Positions 23,557 through 34,689 of a DNA stretch of 64,000 nucleotides are shown here, one piece after another. This DNA comes from Phorcus lineatus (lineage: Eukaryota > Mollusca > Gastropoda > Trochida > Trochidae), in assembly GCA_921293015.1 (NCBI GenBank), contig OV121088.1, forward strand, positions 37,448,836-37,512,835, given 5' to 3'. The notes beneath the pieces were generated by a model. The model was not told the DNA's origin. It saw only the letters and a list, made by a program, of their open reading frames with translations, and ran no database searches. Position 1 is the first letter of the stretch, and the number at the start of each line of letters is the position of its first letter. The translations under genes and the position numbers were made by a program.

Positions 23557-25227
23557 TTAGCCTCCATTCATATCTTGTGTAAATTTGTTGAGAACATTCA
23601 GAAATCTTTCCCGGTGTGCCTGAGTGCCGATGAACGTTGTGAGAGCTTCGGTTGTACTTGATCGAACAAGTCTTTGGACCTTGTCCACGAGTCTCTGCTT
23701 GTCCTCTTCAGAAAGTCCTTTAATTGTCTCCACCAGTGATTGGTACTTATTACTCATGAGGTAACCAATCAAACAGCCTGTTACAAGAAAGATCAAGAAA
23801 CAAAGTCAAGGGTTCATATTATAGAGTTATAGACTGAAATGAATATTCAGAATCTTTAGGTTTTATTCATTGAAGTCCTTCACTGGAATTCCCTCATATC
23901 TCATAGCCATTTATAGCACTATCCCCTGTAACGTTCTCATTAAAGTTATGCTGATATTGCTCAATTTCTGTTTCATTTCAAAATATTTCCATTAGCTGTT
24001 CGTCTGAGGGCCATGCAGAGAAATATTGTGGGATTATAGGAGCACCATAGATAAATAGATCCTGATGTTACCCCCCTATTAACATTTCTTTTAAAAAACG
24101 GACTGTAAAATTAGTGACCCCAGAGGCTGAACCCACACATTTTCAATAGGTGAACTCCCCCTTCCAAAATTCCTGGATCCACCGATGATGAACAAGATTA
24201 AATGTTTAGATGTTCACCTGCAAGTCCTCCAACCATAGCACCAACTGGTCCGAAGAAAACTCCTCCTGCCAGAGCTCCACCTGCAGGCCAGGCCATCTGT
24301 TTGAAGATTCCTGTGATTCATGAATATAGGAACATAATGATTTACACACAAGAAGTAAATGTATGACATTCAAACTATATGAATTAATTATTAATATTTT
24401 AATGTACACTTTAATAACAATGACATTTTTTGTAAGGAAAACAAGACTTTATGGATAATAAGGATGGGTATCGGTCCTCATTTCCATATCCCAATATATT
24501 GTGATACAGAAAAGCGTATTGCAATACATATTGCAATATATTGGTACTTTTCATATTTTAGTCTTTCCATGTTCTCTCGACTAAATAAAAGCAATTATTA
24601 CAGTGATCAATGCTCAACTGCACGTCATTTTGCAAAGAGAGAAAATTAAGTGACTGGTTTCGTATTTCAACATGTATGTGCTATTTCTACTTTGAACGTT
24701 CGCCTTTGTTTACAACTTTCAGTAAAATCATATATATGGTGTTTTTGTAATGTTTTTTCTGCAATTTTACACGAAAACAGTTAATTCTAAAACTTCTAAT
24801 ATAGCGGATATTTTCAGAAGACTGTACCAGTACGTATCGTGAGGTTTCTGAATTGCAATATACCGACATACTGATATACCGATAATACCGCGTATCTTAA
24901 ATGGATAACAACTTTTTTTATTGTTATCCAGAAATCTTGTGTACATCACTTCTAAATGCTCTTCAAAGATTTGAAATTTTTCATATTCATGATTCGTATT
25001 TGATATTATACATGAGAATTCATCTATGCACAAAAATTCTTTCTATTTTCAGAAGGATAAGACATGTCATCAAATGAGAAACAGTTACACATTCATATTT
25101 ACAATCGTTTTTCAACAGAAAAACACTTATTTTTAAACGATATGTACCTGTTGCAGTTTGTCTCCAGTAACTGGACTATGTGATTGTAGTAGGGGATGAA
25201 CGCCATCCCAAGAACATTTGCGGCCAT
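23557..25227 (-). pseudogene. C19orf12-like gene, copy 1, frameshifted in exon 1
   Basis: Exons on the minus strand: 25227-25148 (start MAANVLGMAFIPYY), 24310-24218 and 23777-23557 (stop TAA). Exon 2 encodes the Gly-rich membrane hairpin (WPAGGALAGGVFFGPVGAMV, then GGLAG). Exon 3 encodes the helical C-terminus (LVETIKGLSEEDK...NVLNKF). This order matches C19orf12, a small membrane protein of ER, mitochondria and lipid droplets in vertebrates. Its Drosophila homologue Nazo has been reported as a STING-dependent antiviral factor. Compared with copy 2, exon 1 lacks 17 bp, so exon 1 joins exon 2 out of frame. An in-frame ATG at the start of exon 2 (MAWPAGG) could still give a protein lacking the first ~37 residues. 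Exon 3 differs from copy 2 at 12 codons. It may be a pseudogene, or a functional gene with a changed start. Confidence 0.75.
24460..24895. mobile_element. MITE with hAT-like GGGTATCGGT ends, copy 1
   Basis: The left end GGATGGGTATCGGT (about 24464) faces an inverted ATACCGATAATACCG at the right (about 24876-24890). Inside are runs of CAATATATTG and GCAATATA. This is typical of short hAT-type elements with TATCGATA-rich ends. It lies in intron 1 of C19orf12-like copy 1 and has no coding capacity. Copy 2 is at about 54382-54817. Confidence 0.5.
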
Positions 25228-25489
25228 TTTGCTAAATCAATCTATGAAAAGACAAAAAAATATACTGCAGTTTGATACTATTGAATTTACATTGCAAATA
25301 GAAAAATTATTGTATTAATTCTAAAAACCGTAAAACCATTACCCAAGCTAATGGTGATTTGCCCTACATTTGGAGTATGAATCTCTGTAGTTGGTGATGG
25401 TACAACATATGATAAACTAAATAGCTTCACAACAATGAAGTAGTTCATGCACATCATTTGCAAATGTTGAGAAAAAGTGAAAGTAAAAA

Positions 25490-26520
25490 ATATAGTCGCA
25501 AGCGACGACGACAGGATTCAGCGCTGTAAAAACACATTCAGTACAAACATAGTCATGTTAGCAATCAACCCTGAAAGTTTCATGAAGATTGGCTCACGCA
25601 TTAGTCCACAGCAGCATGTTTTATGTGACCAAGTTTCGTAACCAAACTGCGATTATTGCAAAGAAGTTGATAATGCTAAAAAACCATGACACATACGAAT
25701 TCGTCATGAGTTACTTTTTTGTTTGAATTGATATTACGCTTCTTTCAAAACAAGTTTCAAGTCTCTAAGTCAATTTTGAAAAATTACCCCATGTTAATTT
25801 TGAAAAAGGTATTTTTTCCGATTTTGATCGATTATTGTGAACGGAAATGACTGTTCGCGACCAATGTTTTTATTGATTTGTAAAGTGCCTATAGTGGTTT
25901 CACATTCCTGAGAAAATTTTGCAGTTGTGAGTCTAACTTTTTGAGTTATCGCCCCTTGAACATGGTCACAGGAGCTAAGTCGCCCGACTTCGAAGGGTTG
26001 CTGAGTAAAAAGTATTAAAGTTTGAGGAAAAATTTAGAGTATCCTTTTCTTCTCAGTACTTCAGCTACAACATATGTAACTTTCAGCTCTGAGATGCTAG
26101 TATCTTCGTCGGAGAAGATTCTCAAAGGTGCGTGGGGTCCGAAAATTTCAAAAAGTCAAAAAAAGTAATATGGCGGCGTAAGTATGCATGCTACGAAGTC
26201 GCCATGGTTTACTTTTTTGCTCCAAATGTAATTGCCTATCATTTAAAAAACGTTTCAGGTCTCTAAGTGCATTTTGAAAAAAAATCCCATGTTAATTTTT
26301 GAAAATTTTAGTGGTACTGTGCCTTTAACGCTTAATCCGATTAAGCCCAAAAGCTTATTAGAACCCCTTCTCATGAAGTTCTACCAGCCTGCGAAGTTTG
26401 GCTGTTGTAGCTTTAGCGGTTTGGGCTAAGTCGGGTCCACAAAATCGGTGGACAAAAAAAATAATAAAACACGCCAATAACAATAAGGATTCAGCAAAAT
26501 TGCAGAATCCTTAAATATTA
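25490..26520. repeat. Unclassified interspersed repeat
   Basis: Begins near TAGTCGCAAGCGACGACGAC (25492), followed by ordinary-looking non-coding text with frequent in-frame stops. It ends with a hairpin, AGGATTCAGC ... GCAGAATCCT (about 26489-26511). The composition and 'GGATTCAGC' phrases at both ends (25513 and 26490) suggest a dispersed repeat, but the borders are uncertain. Confidence 0.4.
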
Positions 26521-26695
26521 CTGGAAAGACTACAGAATAGGGCCTGCAAGTCTCGTTCCGAACGACCTTCACCTTTAACTTCCGGGGAATACCTAAACTG
26601 AATCACGTTTGAAGCGCGGCTGCGCTAAGTAACCACGTAACTGTACAGTTACATGATACAATTCCTAGTCTGTGGTGACTACTTTGAACTACGAT

Positions 26696-26845
26696 ATGGT
26701 TTGCTGTTTTGATTTCGGGTGTAATCATTCAAGTAGTAAAAATTCTTGCGCTTTTATTCTATTTCCTTGTAACTTGCGTCAACGGAAAAAGGGGGTTTAT
26801 CTTGAAGCTACGAAAAAAAATGCCAATAAGGCGTATGTTAAACTG
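26696..26845 (+). pseudogene. THAP-type zinc finger exon, copy 1
   Basis: Translating from ATG 26696 to a donor after 26845 (CTG|GTATGA) gives 50 codons starting MVCCFDFGCNHSSSKNSCAF, then ILFPCNLRQRKKG. Early Cys pair (C3/C4 and C9) and the FxxFP element fit the N-terminal half of a THAP C2CH finger. The second half (CxxH) would lie in the next exon, which I did not find. It sits just inside the left terminal inverted repeat, as expected for a transposase first exon. It is identical in copy 2 at 56634-56783. Confidence 0.55.
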
Positions 26846-27591
26846 GTATGAACATTCATTTTTCGTGAATTGTATTGGCGGTATATATGAAATTGTTCTA
26901 TTACGCATATTTCCATCACAATCTACGATCTAAACAATGTTGTTGTTGTAACTGTTATAACTTATGGTCTCTCCGTTGAAATGATTTCCTGTATGTTTCC
27001 TGATATATTGTTTAAGCAAGGAAGACATTACACAACTTGTGCCGATAAGTGTCTTCTTTTAGACTTAATTGGATTGTTTAATCTTACAAAAAAAATCACA
27101 AAAATAAATAATTATATTAACAATTGACAAAAAATCTGTGAGAAATGAAGAGATGCTCTTCTAAACTATTATGCTCTTTAAATTTGATTTTTATATGGCT
27201 GAAATGTTTGAAGTTTGTTTTAAACTTTCATGGGAAAAACAACCAATTAATCACAACTTTTTCATCCAATCATTACACAGTATATGCATTGTCTCAAGTT
27301 CATCAGGATTGATTTAAATGCATAAAGCAAACACATTTCAATTTAAACTTTATAAGAAGTAATCAGTGGCTAGATCAGTGTGATTAATATCTATTATAAC
27401 TAAACCCTACTGGTCAATGTGTCTGTACACAGTAATTTAAGCATTCAAGTGCTGAGTTCTGATAAAAAAGTGAAAATATTCTCTTTTGTCATGGTACAAA
27501 ATGTCCTAAAATGGGCCACAGAGTCACTAGATCTACAAGCATTCAAATGCCCATCCTTAAAATTTATAAATAGATAATAATAAACGACATC

Positions 27592-27908
27592 CTGTTTAAT
27601 AAAACTTTTATGAAACAAGCATGTGGTTTGGTATTTAATGAGCTTAAGCGAGTTAAATACGATACCTATCAGGAGTTTCATAAACAGTTTTAAAAGGGAC
27701 TGAGTTAAGTATTTTATTATTTACTGTACTCTTTAAAAATTTACATCGATAAAATCGCAAGAAAATCATCGACATGACCATTGCCGCTGTCCCGCTAACA
27801 TTGTGACGTAATACTTGACAATGATGATGTCATGTCTCTGTCACATCAATTGTTTGGCATGCGATGTTATTAAACAATGTGTTAAAACATTGTAGATTTA
27901 TTAAACAG
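27592..27908 (+). mobile_element. MITE, CTGTTTAATAAA termini, copy 1
   Basis: Ends CTGTTTAATAAA (27592) and TTTATTAAACAG (to 27908) form a perfect 12-bp inverted pair. The interior aligns with the reverse complement of 7791-8059. It sits inside the THAP/YqaJ relic and so inserted after that element; copy 2 is at 57530-57846. Confidence 0.65.
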
Positions 27909-28399
27909 TGATATCTTCAACGGGAGTGTAATAATAAGGAGTAACCTTAAACTGCACTTGCCGACTTACTACCATTCACTCCTACAAACATCCAAGAATA
28001 TATCCTCATTGCATATACACAATACAATAAACACATAAGAAAAAGGCGAGTATGAACTTCTAGAAAAAATTTACAGGCCGAAAAATCTAAAACCTGAACC
28101 TTATAAGATAGCAACATGGCTTATATAAGGTGTTCATGATGAATGCACAATGAATAATGAATTCTTTGACAATGTGATGTAGTATGAAAAAAATACCTGA
28201 AACAAAACAATGGTGCTATTGTGTACTTTAACTTCCTAAGTTTATGACTCGAGTCACTAATTCTAATTCCAAAGACCCTAAACCATGTGAACTATGATCA
28301 AAATACTATAAACAACACAAATCCCACTGTTTTTCAAATAGAGTTTAATATAAAAAGAATAATCACACACAAACAAACAAAGTTGTTTTTTTTCATGTT

Positions 28400-29351
28400 T
28401 TATTGTCATATCCCGCGCAACATAGGGGCACTTGACCTCCAACAACAAATCATTGACTATGCCTTCCGGCGAAGCTGCTAGAAGATCAGATTCATGCAGC
28501 CATGCCCCTGAAAGTTAAAATTATTCATCAATTCATAGCTTATTATCATATTAAAATCACTTAAACATCATCACACACACAAGAGTCATCAGAAGATGAC
28601 ATAACATACAGGTCATGATTATTCATAACAACTTCTTTGAAATAGATAAAATGACTCTGTAGCTCTAAGACATAAAGTCATTATTATTCACACAACATGT
28701 AAGAAATCTAAAAATCTCATGTCATGGTTAAAACTTGAGGTTTTATTGATAGATCAATGTAGAAACTCCAGATAAAATTCTTGTCTCGGGGACACTGAAC
28801 ACTAAGATGACTACCCCCATACTTCTAAAGGTCATCAATTGTACGCTAAACTTATGAAGGCAGACTTTCCATGAACCTTACATAGTGTACCCTATTTAGT
28901 TATTTTTATAATATTTTAATCTGTTCCAAACATAACTACCTCTTTGTTAAGAGTGTTGTAAACTTTGCTAAATTTCTCAGTTTCAGTGTTTCATGCTTAT
29001 AATCATCATTCTCATTTTACCATTTTGATATGTTATAATATTTTCAAAAATACAAAATAAAATAATTTAAATGAAGACTTAAATCCCATACATCGACTAC
29101 AAGTGCATATCTTAAGTCTAGACTCCGCGTACATCTTTATCCGACACAACTGAATTTATCGAACCTACTTGTACTTTGTAGCACTTGTCTCTCATGCTGG
29201 CTTTAACTTGGGCCAACACAACATTCTCCTCAGGATCAAACAGAAATTGTTTGACCCTAGAAGGACTTCAATCAACACATGCTTCGTTCTTCTTGGCCAA
29301 CTTCTTCGATCCTGCAACATATTCTTCCCAGTACACGATGGACAACGCCAT
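28400..29351 (-). pseudogene. YqaJ-type gene with premature stop, copy 1
   Basis: Exon 29351-29169 starts MALSIVYWEEYVAGSKKLAK, reaches an in-frame TGA at codon 28, then stays open with protein-like text (SPSRVKQFLFDPEEN, VVLAQVKASMRDKCYKVQ) to a clean donor. That pattern resembles the segment before the SWIM finger in SWIM/YqaJ proteins. A second exon, 28507 to about 28400, carries the nuclease core AWLHESDLLAASPEGIV and LLLEVKCPYVARDMT, with the Asp position changed to Glu (SPEG instead of SPDG). Intervening SWIM and downstream QGQM exons were not found. The stop is present in both duplicate copies, so it predates the duplication. Confidence 0.65.
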
Positions 29352-30469
29352 AGTAAATGACAGCGCAAAAGCGCAAAATTTGGAACCAGTTTAGCAAATT
29401 CCCCGGAAGTAAGATGTCTCGCATGTTCTCGTGACCTACTTACAGGCCCTTAGGTCACAACGCATCACATTTAGCCACTCCCAGCAGTAAGATATGCAAT
29501 AGACCTTATTCACGCGACGCCATTTTGAGAACGAGAACGAGGCTAGGAACGCAAACAAAGCTATCGACATAGCGGCGCAACGTTACTGTCTACAGCACTG
29601 CCTCAGTGCACTATCGATTCCGATGTGATTACGCATGGACTAGTCACAATTTAGGTTCCCAAAGTTAAGCACTAGAAGCAGTGAATCATAAAATCAAATT
29701 ATTTCACGTGTTTAATTCTTATTTCAATAAAGAAAATAGATAATTGTGACATCAGCTTACTGTGTCCCTACAACTGTACTGTATGCTATATTGCGGTCTT
29801 GGGTAACTGAATTTTAAGATAAAATATATAGGCCTATTTCTAAATATAAAATGGATAAATATAAGCAAAATAAACTGTCAAATTTAAGTTATTCGATTTC
29901 GATCTGCATGAGCAATATTGTTTGATTATTAACCTAACATAATGATTGAAGTAGACCCGTAAACTCAGTTTTATTGAGCTAACTCCAATAATGACAGTAA
30001 TTGTTACCGTGTGAACTCCTGGCTTAAATATTTATAATTTTCAAAATCTCAATCTTAATTTTTTTTAATACATTACAAATAATGAGATACTTCTTGGAAA
30101 GTGCGAGGCCGTGATACTCGATTAAAATTTCTGTTGAAAAAATAATGACGCGAGAGAATTCGTTTTATTGTACAATCTTCTGAAATCGTTGCATTTCAAA
30201 TGCATACCATTTTGAAATATCTTTATTCTCTCGTCAGATATAAAGTTGTAAGTTCAGCATACAAGACATAATAATCACCGTTTTTAACTTAATCTTTTGG
30301 TTGAGAAAAAATGATCTAGATTAGCAGTAACGATGCGGTATTTTTTTTTTCTATAATTGCGATACAATTTTTTTTTACATGCATGTATATAGAAGTGATG
30401 CGCCGATGCCCGAGAAACATTTACACCATTTTTATCAAACCGTGAAAATGCAAATATGTTAAATAAGAA

Positions 30470-33236
30470 TTTAAAGTGCGGCTCCCGGGTAAAATCACCT
30501 TATTTATCCAAGCCAAATTGTACACTTATGTGCATATTTTCATAATATATCCTTCTTGAATTGATTTTACGTGAGGTTTTAACAAGTTTAGATAATTTGA
30601 TTATGTAAATAATTTCAATTGAAAAAAAGGATAGTAAATTGCCTTTCCGATCGTGTTGATCCGTGAAATCAACCGGATGTGACGTCAACTGTGGAAAACA
30701 CACGTGACGTAGCCGCCATAACAAATGTAAACAACACCACATTTCATAATTAGGTGATCGTGTTCTCGTAGCTATTGAAAACTCAGAACGTTTTAGGGTG
30801 ATGTTTTTTAAATATAAGTGCTGTACGAAAATTAAGAAAAAAGGTAAAAGCCATTTGATGACTTTTATACGTTATTATGGAAACAATTCGTATGATAAAT
30901 TCGCAGTCTCAAACCACTGCTTTACACTGTGTCTACACGGGTAATGCACCCAATTAAAAACACCGGTGAGTGACTCCTTGTTATAATTTTCCTAAAAATA
31001 TTTTCTTCGTCAGTTTACTGTCAAATGTATCAATATCACTTCGTTTTTCAACCTCAATGAAACAGCTGATTTGTCATCGTAAGTCTCTCGAACGCAGCTC
31101 TCGTCATTCGCCATATATTTCGCTGCCGTTACTTTCGAAAGGTGGCCTCAATCTACATCAGTACAAGTACAACTTTGAACAATCGGTGAAGTTTAATTTG
31201 TCGACTGGGGATTTTGAGTGAATTACAAAATCAAATCTATGATATGAACAAAGATAATTTGTTGTTGATATTAGAATTTTCTAAAGGGTGAAAAATACCA
31301 GATGACACGATTTACATTTTAGTCTTTCAACTCAAAATGATATATATACTTTAATTATTTCAACATTTTTTGTAAATGAACTATAAATAACAAAGCAAAA
31401 TAAAGTGAATAAAATAAATTTTATTATTATTTAAACAGAAGGGATTTATAAACTTTTATTTATTCAATCAGATTCAATAACAAATATTGCTTAAATTATT
31501 CTCCCTAATCAGGAAATTAAACTTAATTTTTTGCAAAGCTCGGAAATTATGTAAAGCCCAATTATTCTGTGTGCCAAACTTGACTTTCAAAATTAAGTCA
31601 ATCATCTCAATACATTTCCTCCCCCCTGCTGTGACTAAATGATGACAGTTTATGATATTTGGGGTGGAGTGTCTGGAAACAAAAACGTTATTTTGTACAC
31701 AGAAGATGTCTTTAGATGACTGAACCAAAATTGTATTTTATTTTATTGAATATGCAATGTCATTAGTTAAATATCTTGGTTATAGACATCCATGCATGAA
31801 TTTATTCAGTATCCATAGCAGTTTGTTTTATTGTATAAGGCAATGCTTTGTTAAAGTTAATATTTAGAAGAAAAATAGCAATTAAAGCAAACAAGGGAAT
31901 TTTGTGTGCTGTTAATATGCAAATAAATAACATCACAAACAAAACACTGTGCTTGAGCATTCTTATTTATTATTTGTAAACTTTATTTAATAATTTTATC
32001 TATTTTTGTTGCAACACCAAAAAAGAAAGAAAATTTAATTGCACTAATTTTTGGAACATCATTTCACTGTAGTTCTGTTGTCAATACATTGTTTGTAATA
32101 TCATATATTTTGATAGACTTATTTTAATCTTTTTTTTATCCTAATTCCTAGTGAATAGGTGAAGGGCGATTGATCAGCTTAGTTCCAATTCCAAAAAAGG
32201 TGATATGGAAAATGGACGAAAGAATGAATAAAGTTCAGAATATTTGATAATTTTTGTGTTTTGTCAGAAAATAATAAAGACTGGTCATGGATTTTAAAAC
32301 ATGGAAAGCTTACAATAAACATTCCATATCGAACATCGGCCATGCACAAATAAATCATTTAGTGAAATCAGCATGCAAATAATTGGAAAAAAATTGCCAG
32401 ATTCAACCACCACAAGTAATTAGGATTCTACTATGCATTCGTAAAATGTTATAATCTTCAATTTTATGATAAATAAAAAGTATGCAGCTGGTAATTTCAT
32501 TTTGAATCTGTCCACCATATATTGAATTATTTCACACTCGTGTATTTTGCTGCGTTGTACGTACGTGCAAGTTGACTTACGTAACGAGCGGCATTTCGCC
32601 ATTTTAAACAACAAAAATACAGTTACACAACATACGTTTGTTTAAATCATCATTGTCCTTACATTGGCAAGAGTATTTGTAAAAACACGTACGTTACCCG
32701 ATGTCTTTTCGACCGAAATTAGTACTGTTTTGACGTTCGAGTTCAACATATGAAGAGACTCACTTCCGGGTTATGTAATGGACATTTATTCAACTTTATC
32801 GTCATTTTTATTTTATTTCCTTTTTACTATTGCGTCAGAAGTTCATAAGGAGATATCTTGCCAATTTTTATATGAATTGGTCGACTGGTATGGCTGCTAC
32901 AATCCGCGCTATTTCATTGTCTGACAGTGTAAAGATACGACAGAGGCCATCTGTTTTCCACAGGTGACGTCACACATTCCATAGGACGAAATCGAGGTTT
33001 TCCCGGTGTTTATCGTAAAGTAAGATGGCCGACACGTCAAAACAGCGACGTAAACCGTAGAGTTTTCAACTTCTTTTACGTTTTTCTAAAAACATCCTTC
33101 ATCTGAATAGCTAAGGTATTTGTGATATTGATGACTTTTAACTAATGAATGAATGAATGAATTAGATGTACATGCGATGCAAAGTGTATATAGACGGACA
33201 ATTGTGGAGCAAAATCACCCGGGAGTTGCACTTTAA
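30470..33236. mobile_element. 2.8 kb DNA transposon with 8-bp target duplication, copy 1
   Basis: The left end TTTAAAGTGCGGCTCCCGGG (30470) is inverted at the right as CCCGGGAGTTGCACTTTAA (ending 33236). Flanks AATAAGAA (30462-30469) and AATAAGAG (33237-33244) match 7 of 8, consistent with an 8-bp target duplication as made by hAT, P or Merlin transposases. Farther in, GACGTCAACTGTGGAAAACA (near 30681) is mirrored by TGTTTTCCACAGGTGACGTC (near 32950), so the terminal repeats extend ~250-300 bp. No coherent transposase ORF is seen; it is probably non-autonomous. Confidence 0.65.
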
Positions 33237-34051
33237 AATAAGAGATGTCTGAGATATTTTACGCTTTCTTTAAACCGTTAAAGCTACCTCTCCGACAAGT
33301 TTTTTTCAAATTGTAAAAGCTATCCCTAAATGGTCTTTAAAATAAAATCATATAACTAATATGAATAATTAAAAAGGAAAATTTTTGAACAAACAATTGC
33401 AGTCATTCCAAGACTAGTGGCTGAAGTACGTTAAGTATAATGGAACGAATGTTTGAACAAGCCCGGTTGGTTTGGCCGATATTGTTTTTTAATCGTAAAT
33501 TGCAAAAATAATCTTTATAATCACTCGTGGATTGTTTTAGAAATTGTAAAACTGTTTGGTATATGTCTCTGCTTGATTCAGTTTTGTTCAATATAACGAT
33601 GTTTATAGAATTAAAATCTGCATAATTTTACATACCTATATCATGGAAGCCTAATGGAGTCAAACGTAAAACTTTATAATTAGATGTTCTTCAATGATGA
33701 TGCCTCGGAAACAAACACAGTTATCTTTATCAGGCCGCTAAAATTAATCCCATACTGTTACATAAAACCTGAGTTTCATGTTACTTCTAAATTTCAAAGT
33801 TCCCTCAAAAGGATATGATTTTTTGTAATCGGCGGCATGTTTTGTCATATTATGAAATTTTTTTTTTTACTTGTCAAGTATACAAATGAAAAGACTATTT
33901 ACCTTTAATTTATCAGCTCCTTAGTAAAATAATTATGATTGGTTAGATTTGACGTAATTCATTTGAGTTAATCAGTAATGATAATCAATAATGATAATAA
34001 AATATTGTTAGAATTTTTTGAATTTTTACATGTGTTATTTAAGTTGATATG

Positions 34052-34689
34052 TATGCGTCTCCTGAGCGAAAAATGACGAATAAAGGATTACATGCAGTCC
34101 TAAACGTAACCCTTTGGTTTCCCTAACAGAAGCTAGAAATCGAACTATAAAGAGGGGTTATGTGGGAAGCAGATGTAATCATTAGGCAAAATAGAAGGTT
34201 AGGCTGGTTAATTTTTAATAATTATGATCTACCAATCAGGATATAGAATGATATATGATATTACGACACATTCACAAAGCTCCAATTATATTTAGGCTAA
34301 TCCTAATCAGTAACGTAACGGTTACCCGCTGCTTTTAGCTTAACCCTTAAGTTGCTGAATATTATTTTGACCAGTTTTGCCCCCGTGGCTGAATTATTCA
34401 GCACTCGCCTCGCTACGCTAATAACGCAATTAGCACCTGTGGCTGAATTATTTCGCACCGCGAGTCGCGGCTGTTTTTTCGATAAATGGTGTATTCACAT
34501 GGCGGATTACGGGTGGAACTGACCGTTCGATACAAAAGTAGCCCGCCTATCCCGTACACAAATGAACGATCTTTATCCGAAACTTTGAATGAAATTTTTA
34601 TCTTACCTAGAACGGTTTCTATTGCAATATGAAGATTGTCTTTATTTAGAGTTACGCAAAATCCTTAAATATAATCGCACAATTAATTT
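34052..34689. other. Non-coding interval
   Basis: No exon seen. GTGGCTGAATTATT occurs twice (about 34386 and 34440), 54 bp apart. TTAACCCTTAAG at about 34343 resembles a piggyBac-style TTAA+CCC terminus, but no partner end was found. Confidence 0.35.

Larger units (their letters stand above)
26539..29450. mobile_element. Relic DNA transposon with THAP and YqaJ exons (ISL2EU-like), copy 1
   Basis: The left end from 26539 and the inverted right end to 29450 align over ~87 bp: AGGGCCTGCAAGT / AGGGCCTGTAAGT, then a shared ACTTCCGGGGAAT block, then CTAAACTG and TGCGC. Just inside the left end, on plus, is a THAP-like exon. Just inside the right end, on minus, is a gene with YqaJ sequence. THAP transposase plus a YqaJ nuclease is what I recall for the ISL2EU superfamily; this is unverified. 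No transposase catalytic exon is visible in the interior, which also carries a MITE (27592-27908). Confidence 0.6.
23471..34051. repeat. Segmental duplication, copy 1
   Basis: Starting at GATGGACAAG (23471), the sequence matches 52530 onward in the same orientation, up to 34051, where copy 2 reaches the window edge. The offset changes from 29059 to about 29951 through indels, mainly an 869-bp insertion in copy 2. By eye most of the segment differs by about 1% or less, but the first ~0.7 kb differs by about 5%. The right breakpoint is not visible. Confidence 0.95.

Noticed and set aside
24687..25033. Minus-strand ORFs in the intron of the C19orf12-like gene (duplicated at 54609-54955)
   Set aside because: They overlap a MITE and intron sequence; their conservation between copies reflects the recent duplication, not selection.
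27445..27681. 78-codon minus-strand ORF (and its duplicate at 57383)
   Set aside because: It runs across the border of a MITE and has no protein-like pattern.
34343..34354. TTAACCCTTAAG as a possible piggyBac end
   Set aside because: No matching inverted end with TTAA was found on the far side of the transposase, and the site is 1.7 kb from its C-terminus.
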